A model generated the notes under the pieces. It did no database searches, was not told the DNA's origin, and saw only the letters and a program-made list of their open reading frames with translations. A stretch of DNA of 16,447 bases from contig JAUVJB010000041.1 of the NCBI GenBank assembly GCA_030592465.1, positions 1 to 16,447 of the forward strand. The letters are read 5' to 3'. Position 1 is the first letter of the stretch, and each line of letters starts with the position of its first letter. The stretch comes from Bacteroidota bacterium. Its GTDB lineage: Bacteria; Bacteroidota; Bacteroidia; Bacteroidales; B39-G9. Of this stretch, positions 1-7,463 are shown piece by piece. Position numbers and translations under genes: made by a program.

Positions 1-38
1 ACATTAGGTAAAAAATATTTTTTCGAGTTTAAATACTA

Positions 39-54
39 TCTGCAAATATGCAGA
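39..54. other. Short hairpin in the leader region before the glycosyltransferase operon
   Basis: TCTGCA and TGCAGA form a perfect 6-bp stem around a 4-nt AATA loop. A second 5-bp stem (TCCTT/AAGGA, 69-84) follows. Neither is followed by a T run, so they are not convincing terminators. They could be ends of an upstream transcript or leader structure. No gene is visible in 1-196. Confidence 0.25.
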
Positions 55-165
55 CAGGTAGGATTATATCCTTAATCTAAAGGAATTATTGTTCTTCTAT
101 TAGAAAAAATTGTTGCGGAGTTGCTGGATTTTTTAATTATCACCCTGAAATATCAAACTTTTTAT

Positions 166-173
166 TATTTTTG
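166..173 (+). promoter_or_regulatory. Candidate Bacteroidota-type -7 element for the first operon
   Basis: TATTTTTG fits the TAnnTTTG -7 consensus of the Bacteroidota primary sigma factor and lies 23 nt before the start codon at 197. No TTTG -33 box is seen at the expected distance, and the surroundings are AT-rich, so chance occurrence is possible. Confidence 0.3.
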
Positions 174-196
174 TAGATTGATTAATTACAATTGAA

Positions 197-1780
197 ATGA
201 ATTTTATTAAAAAATACTGGAATGAACAACCTCTAATGTTTATAATAATTATTGCATTGGTTTTAAGGCTTGTTTCAGTAGTTTTTTCTCAAGGATATGG
301 AATGCACGATGACCATTTTTTGGTTATTGAGGCCTCACAATCATGGGTTGACGGAACAGATTATAATGATTGGCTGCCAAGTAGTCAGCGATTAATAAAT
401 CCTGATGTTGAACCAACACCTGAAGGGCATAGTTTTTTTTATGTAGGATTACATTTTTTGTTATTGAAGTTATTACAAGCAATTGGTATTTTTTCGCCAA
501 TTATTAAAATGTATATAATTCGATTCTTACATGCTTTATTTTCATTATTGGTTATTATTTATTCATATAAAATCACAGAAAAATTATCGAATCAAAAAAC
601 AGCCAAGCAGGTTGGGATATTATTAGCAGCACTTTGGTTTATGCCTTTTTTAAGTGTTCATAATCTTGTTGGAGTAGTATGTATTCCTTTTCTACTTATC
701 GGCACATGGTTAATTGTTAATTCCGACACCAAAAAAAATGTTATGCTTCAATATTTGCTTGCAGGCTTAGTCATGGGCGTTGGATTTTCTGTACGTTTTC
801 AAACTAGTTTATTTATTGGTGGTACAGGTTTAGTTTTGTTATTCCAAAAAAAGTGGAAAGAAGCTATTATTTTTGGTATAGGCTCTATCTTTTCAATTAT
901 TGTAATTCAAGGCATTGTTGATATCTTTATTTGGGGACGTCCTTTTGCTGAACTTACTGAGTATATTAAATATAACATTGCACATAAAACCGATTATGGT
1001 ACAAATCGTTGGTATATGTATTTTACGGTTTTAATGGGAATGATTATTCCTCCGATTGGAGTTTTTTTGTTTTTTGGTTGGTTCCGTACATGGAAAAAGT
1101 ACACAATACTTTTTTTGCCAAGCTTCTTATTTTTCTTATTTCACACCCTTTTCCCAAACAAACAAGAACGATTTATTTTGACAATTATACCTTTTGTTAT
1201 TATTGCAGGATTTATCGGGTGGAATGAATTTGTTGACAAATCAAAATTTTGGAAGAAAAATAAAAGGTTATTAAAAGCATGTTTTGTTTTTTTCTGGATT
1301 ATCAATCTTTTGGTTTTACCATTTGTATCAACAACATATAGTAAGCAATCAAGAGTTGAAGCAATGGTATATCTTTCAAGATATAAGAATATTAATTCAA
1401 TAATTTGTGAAGATTCTAACAGAAACGGTGTTACAATGTTGCCCATGTTTTATTTGGGTCAATGGATTAATATGTACAACATACCAAAATGTACAGATTG
1501 TGATTCAACAAAGATGCATAGTTTGAAAAGAGTGTCCAGATACGTTCATGCAATTTATTCACCAAAATATCTCACTCAATTAAGTAAAGAAGAACAACCA
1601 AATTTTGTTTTGTTTTTTGATGATAGAAATCTTGAAAAAAGAATAGAAAATATCAAAAAATATTATCCAAAATTAACTTACGAGACAACAATACTACCAA
1701 GTTTTGTTGATAGAGTGATGCGTAAGCTAAATCCTTCAAATGTAAACCAAATAATTTATATATATAAAACAAATTCATAA
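197..1780 (+). CDS. Integral-membrane GT-C glycosyltransferase, GT22/ALG9-PIGB-like
   Basis: This 527-residue protein is dominated by hydrophobic helices from about residue 12 to 378, followed by a soluble C-terminal part of about 150 residues. Its features are those of dolichol- or polyprenyl-phosphate-sugar dependent mannosyltransferases of family GT22. An acidic first-loop motif HDDHF lies at 37-41, where the family has an HPDE-type motif. An RFQT motif is at 200-203. A WGRPF...YN stretch (246-260) leads into an aromatic WYMYF (272-276). A KQERF motif (322-326) matches the HKExRF signature. The likely role is transfer of a sugar from a lipid carrier to an envelope glycan or lipid outside the inner membrane; donor and acceptor cannot be read from sequence. 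It is the first gene of a tight operon (11 nt to the next gene). GT39 annotation is an alternative, since GT-C families overlap in appearance. Confidence 0.75.
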   Translation: MNFIKKYWNEQPLMFIIIIALVLRLVSVVFSQGYGMHDDHFLVIEASQSWVDGTDYNDWLPSSQRLINPDVEPTPEGHSFFYVGLHFLLLKLLQAIGIFSPIIKMYIIRFLHALFSLLVIIYSYKITEKLSNQKTAKQVGILLAALWFMPFLSVHNLVGVVCIPFLLIGTWLIVNSDTKKNVMLQYLLAGLVMGVGFSVRFQTSLFIGGTGLVLLFQKKWKEAIIFGIGSIFSIIVIQGIVDIFIWGRPFAELTEYIKYNIAHKTDYGTNRWYMYFTVLMGMIIPPIGVFLFFGWFRTWKKYTILFLPSFLFFLFHTLFPNKQERFILTIIPFVIIAGFIGWNEFVDKSKFWKKNKRLLKACFVFFWIINLLVLPFVSTTYSKQSRVEAMVYLSRYKNINSIICEDSNRNGVTMLPMFYLGQWINMYNIPKCTDCDSTKMHSLKRVSRYVHAIYSPKYLTQLSKEEQPNFVLFFDDRNLEKRIENIKKYYPKLTYETTILPSFVDRVMRKLNPSNVNQIIYIYKTNS

Positions 1781-1791
1781 CAAATATTTTA

Positions 1792-2517
1792 ATGCAAAAA
1801 TTATTATCATTAATTGTATTAATATTTTTTATTGTCATTAATAGCTGCAAAAAGGATGATTTTATCACTAACTCAGGTGAAGTAATTAAAAAGGAATTTT
1901 TACTTGATGATTTTACACAACTTGAGATTAATAAATATTTTAATGTTTATATTTCTGATGATACAATAAATAAAATTATAATTGAGGGTGGTGAAAATCT
2001 ATTAGCAAATATTGAAACAAAAATTCAGGATTCTAAATTAACAATTAATAATAACAATAAATTATATTGGCTAAAAAAATATGATAAAATAAATATATAT
2101 TTATCAACAAGCTCACTATGTAAAATTATTATTAAAGAACCATCAAACGTTTTTTCCACAAATTGCATAAAAAGAAATTCTTTTGATATTGAGGTGCGTC
2201 CCGACATTTCAACAGTTAATGTTAATGTAGATTGTAATAAATTTTCGTTAAGAATATACGACTGCACAGGTAATTTTATTGTCAAAGGAAAAACAAACGA
2301 TTGTTTTATTTATTCACGTGGCACCGCTGTTGTTCATGCCGATTGTTTGTTTTCAAATAATGTAGATATTACAAATTGTTCAACCGGTGATATTTATATT
2401 AATGCAACCGAAAAAATAGTTTACAGCATTATTCGTAACGGGAATATTTATTATTTAGGAAATGCAGATGATATACAAGGTAAGGTTTCATCATCAGGCA
2501 AATTGATAAAATTGTAA
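1792..2517 (+). CDS. Lipoprotein with a GIN domain (DUF2807-like, putative adhesin head)
   Basis: The N-terminus is a typical lipoprotein signal: a hydrophobic stretch (residues 4-16) ending in an INSC lipobox with Cys19 as the lipidation site. The rest (about 35-241) reads as regular short beta strands of the GIN/DUF2807 type. It opens with a DDFTQLEINKYFNVYIS segment equivalent to the family's opening strand and ends with a Y-L-G-N-A-D-D-I repeat coil and an SSSGK terminus. GIN-domain proteins are common in Bacteroidota and are thought to form right-handed beta-helix surface proteins; no enzymatic role is established. The gene sits 11 nt after the glycosyltransferase and 6 nt before the PagL-like gene, so all three are probably on one mRNA. 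Placement at the cell surface is inferred from the lipobox. Confidence 0.75.
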   Translation: MQKLLSLIVLIFFIVINSCKKDDFITNSGEVIKKEFLLDDFTQLEINKYFNVYISDDTINKIIIEGGENLLANIETKIQDSKLTINNNNKLYWLKKYDKINIYLSTSSLCKIIIKEPSNVFSTNCIKRNSFDIEVRPDISTVNVNVDCNKFSLRIYDCTGNFIVKGKTNDCFIYSRGTAVVHADCLFSNNVDITNCSTGDIYINATEKIVYSIIRNGNIYYLGNADDIQGKVSSSGKLIKL

Positions 2518-2523
2518 TTTTAT

Positions 2524-3636
2524 ATGAGTTGTAAAAAGATAATAATTTTTGTGTTGTCATTATTTTTTTATGAATTAATTCAATCACAACCAACTAATGA
2601 TTTTTTTAATGATGTTAATATAGAATTTAATTATCATAATGGATTTTTATATGCCCATCATTCATCAATAGCATATTTAACACAAAGTTATATTAACGGT
2701 TATGATATTAAAATAGGTAAATCTACAAATGGTGAGCATTTATGGGAGCAATTATATAGATACCCTGAATTAGGAATAGGATTTTATAACTCAAATCTCG
2801 GTAATTCAGACGTTTTTGGTAATGTTGATGCAATTTATTCATACATAAATGTGCCAATCATAAAAAAACAAAAAATTAGTTTTAATTATAATTTTGCAAT
2901 TGGGATTGCTTATTTACGACACTGTTTTAATGTTAGTAACAATTATAATAATATTGCAATAGGTTCAAAAGTTAATGCTTATCTTAATTTTGATTTAGAT
3001 TTTAAATTAAAAGTTATTAACCGGTTATATTTAATAAATGGACTTGGCTTCACACATTTTTCAAATGGTGCAGTAAAAAAGCCAAACCTTGGATTAAACT
3101 TACTTACATACCAAGTAGGATTAAAATATTTTTTAAATAAGGATAGAAAAGAATTGATACATAATAAAATTTCTAAAATAGAACGTAAAAATGAATATTC
3201 AATAATTTTATCAGGAGGCATCAAAGGAATATCGCCACCCGGAGGTAAAATGTATCCGACATCCTCAATTTCGTTTAATGGTTACAGATATTTGAATTTA
3301 AAACAAAAAGTAGGCATAGGGCTTGATGTGTTTTATGACAATTCAATTGACATGACGTTAAAAATGAATAATAACGGCACTTTAAAGGATATAGAAAATA
3401 AACAGATTGATTTATATAGCTCAGGTATTCATTTATCACATGACTTGGTTTTTAATAAAGTATCGTTTACTACACAACTTGGTTATTATTTATATTCAAA
3501 ATTAGATAGAGATTTCTATAGTAGATTAGGGTTTAATTATAAATTATCAGAAAAATTTTTATTAAATTTAACTTTAAAAACTCACTGGGGAAAGGCTGAT
3601 TTTATTGAGTTTGGGATTGGTTATTGTTTTAATTGA
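2524..3636 (+). CDS. PagL-like acyloxyacyl hydrolase / outer-membrane beta-barrel protein
   Basis: The 370-residue product has a signal peptide (about 1-21, cut near LIQS-Q) and alternating-hydrophobicity strands typical of an outer-membrane barrel, ending in a GYCFN strand. The key motif is THFSNG at 177-182 followed by PNLGLN at 187-192. This corresponds to the HxSN...PNxGxE active-site segment of lipid A 3-O-deacylase PagL, with His178 and Ser180 as the expected catalytic pair. The position of PagL's catalytic Glu is occupied by Asn192. Bacteroidota homologues are about this length, against about 150 residues for PagL itself. If active, it would remove an acyl chain from lipid A at the outer membrane. 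It shares the operon with the glycosyltransferase and GIN lipoprotein. Function is inferred from the motif; a non-enzymatic barrel is possible. Confidence 0.68.
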   Translation: MSCKKIIIFVLSLFFYELIQSQPTNDFFNDVNIEFNYHNGFLYAHHSSIAYLTQSYINGYDIKIGKSTNGEHLWEQLYRYPELGIGFYNSNLGNSDVFGNVDAIYSYINVPIIKKQKISFNYNFAIGIAYLRHCFNVSNNYNNIAIGSKVNAYLNFDLDFKLKVINRLYLINGLGFTHFSNGAVKKPNLGLNLLTYQVGLKYFLNKDRKELIHNKISKIERKNEYSIILSGGIKGISPPGGKMYPTSSISFNGYRYLNLKQKVGIGLDVFYDNSIDMTLKMNNNGTLKDIENKQIDLYSSGIHLSHDLVFNKVSFTTQLGYYLYSKLDRDFYSRLGFNYKLSEKFLLNLTLKTHWGKADFIEFGIGYCFN

Positions 3637-3656
3637 AATTTAAAACATAAAATAAT

Positions 3657-3728
3657 ATGAAAATACAAAAAAAAATTATATTTTTATGTTTTGTAAAAAT
3701 AATAGGAAAAGAATATGAGCGAAAATAG
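3657..3728 (+). CDS. Possible 23-residue upstream ORF overlapping the siaB start
   Basis: An ATG at 3657 opens a 23-codon frame rich in Lys and Ile that ends at TAG 3726-3728, 14 nt inside the SiaB-like gene. It resembles the start of a signal peptide and could be a leader peptide allowing translational coupling, or simply an open stretch in AT-rich DNA. No clear ribosome binding site precedes it. Confidence 0.2.
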   Translation: MKIQKKIIFLCFVKIIGKEYERK

Positions 3729-4290
3729 TTTAAATTTTATCAAAACAGTTTTGTCATTACACGATGAAATGGCAACAAATGGCTTCTCATTAGTTTATGA
3801 AGGGGAATTTAGTCATCAGATAATGAAGATGTTTACTTCAATGGCTGAAAAAGATATGGATAAAGCTAACGAAGAAAAAGCAGTAAAACGTAAAGTTTTT
3901 CATGTAATGGTTGAATGCCTCCAAAATATGACAAAACATTCAGACGATTATGATGAGGACGATAAAATTGGGAATGGTCTTTTTATTGTAGGGAAGAAAG
4001 AAGGTATATGGAATGTTATTACAGCAAACAGAATTAGTAAGATTAAAATTGACGATTTACGATTAATGATTGATACAATTAATTCAATGTCAAAAGAAGA
4101 ATTGACTAAGCTCTATAAAAAACAAATTAAAGAAGGAGTTTTGTCAGATAAGGGAGGTGCAGGTTTAGGATTAATTGATATTGCACGTAAAACAGGACAA
4201 CAATTAGATTATCAGTTTTTACCTCTTGACAATGATGACTATTTCTTTTTATTAAAAGTAAAAGTTATGACCACAGTGAGAGCAAAATAA
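3715..4290 (+). CDS. siaB: SiaB-family GHKL protein kinase (DUF6272)
   Basis: This 191-residue cytoplasmic protein matches the SiaB family, which in Pseudomonas aeruginosa phosphorylates the small protein SiaC and is opposed by the phosphatase SiaA to control diguanylate cyclase SiaD. Visible features are a GHKL-type N box with E67, N71 and H74 in ECLQNMTKHS, and a glycine-rich lid DKGGAGLGL at 145-153. As in other SiaB-like proteins, a classical G1 DxGxG box is not seen between them. The preceding AGGAAAAGA is a plausible ribosome binding site. It is the last gene before the terminator at 4291, 78 nt after the PagL-like gene. No SiaC (DUF1987) or SpoIIE-type phosphatase gene is present in the window, so its substrate must lie elsewhere. 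The family assignment is fairly sure; the pathway is inferred. Confidence 0.75.
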   Translation: MSENSLNFIKTVLSLHDEMATNGFSLVYEGEFSHQIMKMFTSMAEKDMDKANEEKAVKRKVFHVMVECLQNMTKHSDDYDEDDKIGNGLFIVGKKEGIWNVITANRISKIKIDDLRLMIDTINSMSKEELTKLYKKQIKEGVLSDKGGAGLGLIDIARKTGQQLDYQFLPLDNDDYFFLLKVKVMTTVRAK

Positions 4291-4317
4291 AAAAAAGCCG
4301 CATTAAGCGGCTTTTTT
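4291..4317. terminator. Bidirectional intrinsic terminator between convergent genes
   Basis: GCCGC-ATTAA-GCGGC (4297-4311) is flanked by six or more A on the left and seven T on the right, so the same hairpin has a U run in both directions. It ends the plus-strand operon and directly abuts the stop codon of the minus-strand gene at 4318. Confidence 0.88.
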
Positions 4318-5223
4318 TTATTTTACTTTAGCCATTTTTTTAAAATCTTTTGCAAGTAATCCTTCCGGTTTTTTATCAGAAATCATATGAAAGCTAAAAT
4401 AATATAATTTAGCATCATTTGCCCCGAGAATAGTATTGTAACAACGAGCTTTTCTTTTACTGTGTTCAGGTCCGACTTTATGTAATATAACAGCATCATT
4501 GTCGTGATTGTCAATAACTTGTTTTATTTCATCGCGAGTAACAATTTTAACATTGTATGGATATATTTTTTTAATTTTTGATAGAGTATTCACTTCTTCA
4601 GCTAAATCGTTTTTGGTAACATATAAAGTTTTATTATGAATGTTCGAAGTGTTTTTATTATAATATCTAATAATATTAGAAGATTTAAGTTCAGGATGTT
4701 CGCTGGTTAATTTTATGTGACTTTGAATAAACCGAACAATTAGTCCCATTTTATAATTATATACGTCTTCGTCAACATCAACATACGAAACAGGTACTGA
4801 ACATAAATCAGGCATCTGTCTTATAAATTTATATTTTCCGCCTAACTCTAAACTCAAAAAATTATATTGTGCGCGTGTCTTATCTTTATTAAAATATACT
4901 TTATGGAAGATTAAAAAAGAATATGAAGTATCCATTCTAACTTTTTCAAATTCCTTACCACCAAATGTAACAAGCTCATAATCAGTTAAATTCCAGTGTT
5001 TCCCAATGGTTTCTTTAATAATAGAGTTATACTCAAGCAAAGGATTATTTTCAAGCACAACATAAGTTTTAGTTCTAAAAAAGTGTTCAATTTGTTCATG
5101 TGTTCCAACTGTTTGTTGTGAAAAACTATTGCTAAAATTTAGAAGCAGAATAACCAAAATCGCAAGGCTGTTAATTAGTTTCGTGCTTTTTTTTAAGTTA
5201 TTGAATACACATTTGTTTTTCAT
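4318..5223 (-). CDS. Exported protein of unknown function (301 aa)
   Basis: I do not recognise a named family. The N-terminus is a long signal peptide: basic residues to 15, a hydrophobic core at about 17-30 and a likely cut after SFS at 33-35 just before QQTV. The mature part is mixed alpha/beta and opens with a segment containing FFRTKTYVVLE (48-58). I recall similar openings in hypothetical exported proteins of Bacteroidota, but no name or function. The C-terminus is Lys-rich. There are no lipobox, transmembrane helix or obvious catalytic motifs. It lies 21 nt downstream of another exported-protein gene on the same strand, so the two are probably co-transcribed. Periplasmic or surface location is inferred from the signal peptide only. 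Confidence 0.75.
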   Translation of the reverse strand: MKNKCVFNNLKKSTKLINSLAILVILLLNFSNSFSQQTVGTHEQIEHFFRTKTYVVLENNPLLEYNSIIKETIGKHWNLTDYELVTFGGKEFEKVRMDTSYSFLIFHKVYFNKDKTRAQYNFLSLELGGKYKFIRQMPDLCSVPVSYVDVDEDVYNYKMGLIVRFIQSHIKLTSEHPELKSSNIIRYYNKNTSNIHNKTLYVTKNDLAEEVNTLSKIKKIYPYNVKIVTRDEIKQVIDNHDNDAVILHKVGPEHSKRKARCYNTILGANDAKLYYFSFHMISDKKPEGLLAKDFKKMAKVK

Positions 5224-5244
5224 AATAATTTTTTTTAAGATTAA

Positions 5245-5922
5245 TTAATTAATAGGTAAATATAAGGGATGTTTTTTATTATATTTCCTTAAATATAAAA
5301 ATTTTAATTGTTTTTGTTTCTTTTTCTTCAATGAATTATACTCATCGTAAATTTTTTCATCTCTCATCAACATAATAAGAATATTTTCAGAAGTATATTC
5401 TAAAATTTTTCCGGTTTCAAAATCTAAAATATATTGTTTTGTTTCTATACTTGTTCTCGAACTAGGAACTGCGTTGTAATAATATGAATATGAATAAGGA
5501 TTGTTGTATCCTTGTTCATAAACAGTCATTGTTGCAACAAAATGACAAATACTTCCAATAATAGGTATTCTGTCAAAATCATCGCCCCAGTTTATATATA
5601 AAGTACCATTACGGCTATATCCCCATATTTTATTTGTTAAAACTTCTTGTTTAAGTCTATATTTATCAATGTATTCAATTTTTTTGTTAAGAAATAGTTT
5701 GTCAAAAAAATTGATGTTATTGTAATTAATATTTGATATTATTCTTGATTTTGGAATAGGTTTGTTTTGTTTTACTTGAAGAAAATTTAAGAATATACCA
5801 TCTCTAAATTTAAAATTTGGAGTATATTTAACTAATTTTGTAGTATCATTTTGTGCATAAAGTGTCGTAATATTTAAAAACACACAGATAATCAGATATT
5901 TAAAGATTTTATTTTTTTTCAT
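5245..5922 (-). CDS. Exported protein of unknown function (225 aa)
   Basis: No named family is recognised. A signal peptide covers about residues 1-23 (KKNK, hydrophobic core 8-20, cut after LYA). The mature protein has an FKFRDGIFLNF segment (38-47), an IWGYSRNGTLYINWGDDF stretch (99-116), a Tyr-rich patch (139-149), and a basic coiled C-terminal tail from about 190 ending in a KYNKKHPLY motif (213-221). It resembles hypothetical exported proteins often seen in Bacteroidia, for which I know no role. It is the first gene of the two-gene minus-strand unit and is divergent from the MscS-like gene, with about 110 nt between start codons as I place them. Confidence 0.75.
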   Translation of the reverse strand: MKKNKIFKYLIICVFLNITTLYAQNDTTKLVKYTPNFKFRDGIFLNFLQVKQNKPIPKSRIISNINYNNINFFDKLFLNKKIEYIDKYRLKQEVLTNKIWGYSRNGTLYINWGDDFDRIPIIGSICHFVATMTVYEQGYNNPYSYSYYYNAVPSSRTSIETKQYILDFETGKILEYTSENILIMLMRDEKIYDEYNSLKKKKQKQLKFLYLRKYNKKHPLYLPIN

Positions 5923-6033
5923 TTGTTATTATAAGTTTCAGAAATAAATATAATAAAAAAATGTAAAATAGGCTAATTTTATTTTAAATTGATTTACTTT
6001 TACTTAGTTAAATGTATTAAAATTTCTTTAAAA

Positions 6034-7302
6034 ATGAATACAATTATTAACATTAATTTAGAACAATTTGTAACTGAATGGTTAATTAAATTAGGTTTAG
6101 GTGATAATTTTGTTATGCCTGTAAGATTAATAATTATATCAACAATAGTCATCTTATTTGCGTTTATATCATATATTATTGCTGAGAAAATAATTGTTGC
6201 ATTTATTGGGAAACTTGTAAAAAAAAGTAAGAATAAATGGGATGATATATTATTTGAGAAAAAAGTTTTTAGACGTTTAGCTCAAATTGCACCTGCGTTT
6301 GTAATTTATTATGCAACAGTTACCTTTCTATTTGATTATCCCACAATAGTATCTGTTGTAAAATCCATTATTTATATTTATCTCATAATTATGGGTTTAA
6401 GTATAATAAATGTTTTTCTCGATACAATTTATCAGATATATATAAGCTCTACAGTTGCAAAGAATAGACCTATTAAAGGATTAATTCAATCAATAAAAAT
6501 ATTTATATATTTTACTGCAATAATTTTAACATTCTCAATTTTATTAGGCAAATCACCACAAACACTTTTGACAGGTTTAGGCGCATTAGCAGCTGTTTTA
6601 ATGTTAGTTTTTAAAGATACAATTTTAGGTTTTGTTTCAAGTATTCAACTTTCGGCTAATGATATGGTCAAAGTTGGAGATTGGATATCTATGCCGTCGC
6701 ATCATGCCGATGGAGTTGTTACTGAAATAAATCTTAATACTGCTAAGGTGCAAAATTGGGATAAAACAATTAGTACTATACCTACTTATGCGTTAGTAAC
6801 CGAATCGTTTAACAACTGGAAAGGTATGGAGCAGTCAGGAGGACGCAGAATTAAACGTTCAATTAACATTGATATGAAGAGTATTAAATTTTGTACAAAA
6901 GATATGCTTAATAAATTCAGTAAAATTCAATTATTAACGTCATATATTAATAAAAAACAAAAAGAATTAGATGAATTTAACAAGAAAAATAATGTTGACG
7001 ATTCTGTGCTTGTTAATGGGAGACGATTAACAAACATTGGTATTTTTAGAAAATATGTTGAAGAATATTTAAAGCAAGAGCCTAATATTCACAACGATAT
7101 GACTTTTTTGGTTCGTCAATTACAACCAACAGAAAAAGGAATTCCAATTGAAATATATGTCTTTAGTAAAAGTCAGGAATGGGCTAAATATGAAGCAATT
7201 CAATCCGATATTTTTGACCATGTTTTAGCTATTGTTCCTGAATTTGAGCTGAATATTTTTCAAAATCCGACAGGTAGCGATTTTCAAAAAATTATTAAGT
7301 AA
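6034..7302 (+). CDS. Mechanosensitive ion channel of the MscS family, YbdG-type
   Basis: The protein (422 residues from the ATG at 6034) is an inner-membrane osmotic safety valve. Several membrane helices lie between about 28 and 175. The pore helix region is GLGALAAVLMLVFKDTILG (181-199), then the SIQLSANDMVKVGDWI beta-domain entry (203-218) that defines MscS proteins. The conserved NWDKT (241-245) and IPTYALV (249-255) segments and GGRRIKRSI (269-277) match the longer YbdG/MscM-like branch. A frame continues upstream to a TTG at 5989, but the extra 15 residues are not family-like, so ATG 6034 is preferred. The C-terminal cytoplasmic domain is full length. It is monocistronic as far as seen. 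Confidence 0.9.
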   Translation: MNTIININLEQFVTEWLIKLGLGDNFVMPVRLIIISTIVILFAFISYIIAEKIIVAFIGKLVKKSKNKWDDILFEKKVFRRLAQIAPAFVIYYATVTFLFDYPTIVSVVKSIIYIYLIIMGLSIINVFLDTIYQIYISSTVAKNRPIKGLIQSIKIFIYFTAIILTFSILLGKSPQTLLTGLGALAAVLMLVFKDTILGFVSSIQLSANDMVKVGDWISMPSHHADGVVTEINLNTAKVQNWDKTISTIPTYALVTESFNNWKGMEQSGGRRIKRSINIDMKSIKFCTKDMLNKFSKIQLLTSYINKKQKELDEFNKKNNVDDSVLVNGRRLTNIGIFRKYVEEYLKQEPNIHNDMTFLVRQLQPTEKGIPIEIYVFSKSQEWAKYEAIQSDIFDHVLAIVPEFELNIFQNPTGSDFQKIIK

Positions 7303-7406
7303 TTTAGTATCATTGTTCTAAAAAAGTTTAAATTTGTATTGTTAATTAACTTTCGTTAAAAAATATATTATCTATTAATTAAAAATTTATGTTTAACTAA
7401 AAGTAA

Positions 7407-7441
7407 GGATGAGTTTTCTATAAGATAGATATTTTTCATCC
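7407..7441 (+). promoter_or_regulatory. Two-tier hairpin in the leader of the DUF1573 gene
   Basis: GGATGA (7407-7412) pairs with TCATCC (7436-7441), enclosing a TCTAT/ATAGA stem (7417-7429) with a 3-nt loop. It lies 22 nt before the DUF1573 start codon, so it could be part of that mRNA's 5' leader. No known riboswitch pattern is recognised. Confidence 0.3.
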
Positions 7442-7463
7442 AAACTTAAAAAAAAATTAAATA

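Noticed and set aside
2025..2285. 86-codon minus-strand frame inside the GIN lipoprotein gene.
   Set aside because: It is a shadow of a well-supported gene with a lipobox and family pattern.
5989..6033. Upstream TTG start for the MscS-like gene.
   Set aside because: The 15 extra residues are unlike the family opening, while ATG 6034 gives the usual N-terminus.
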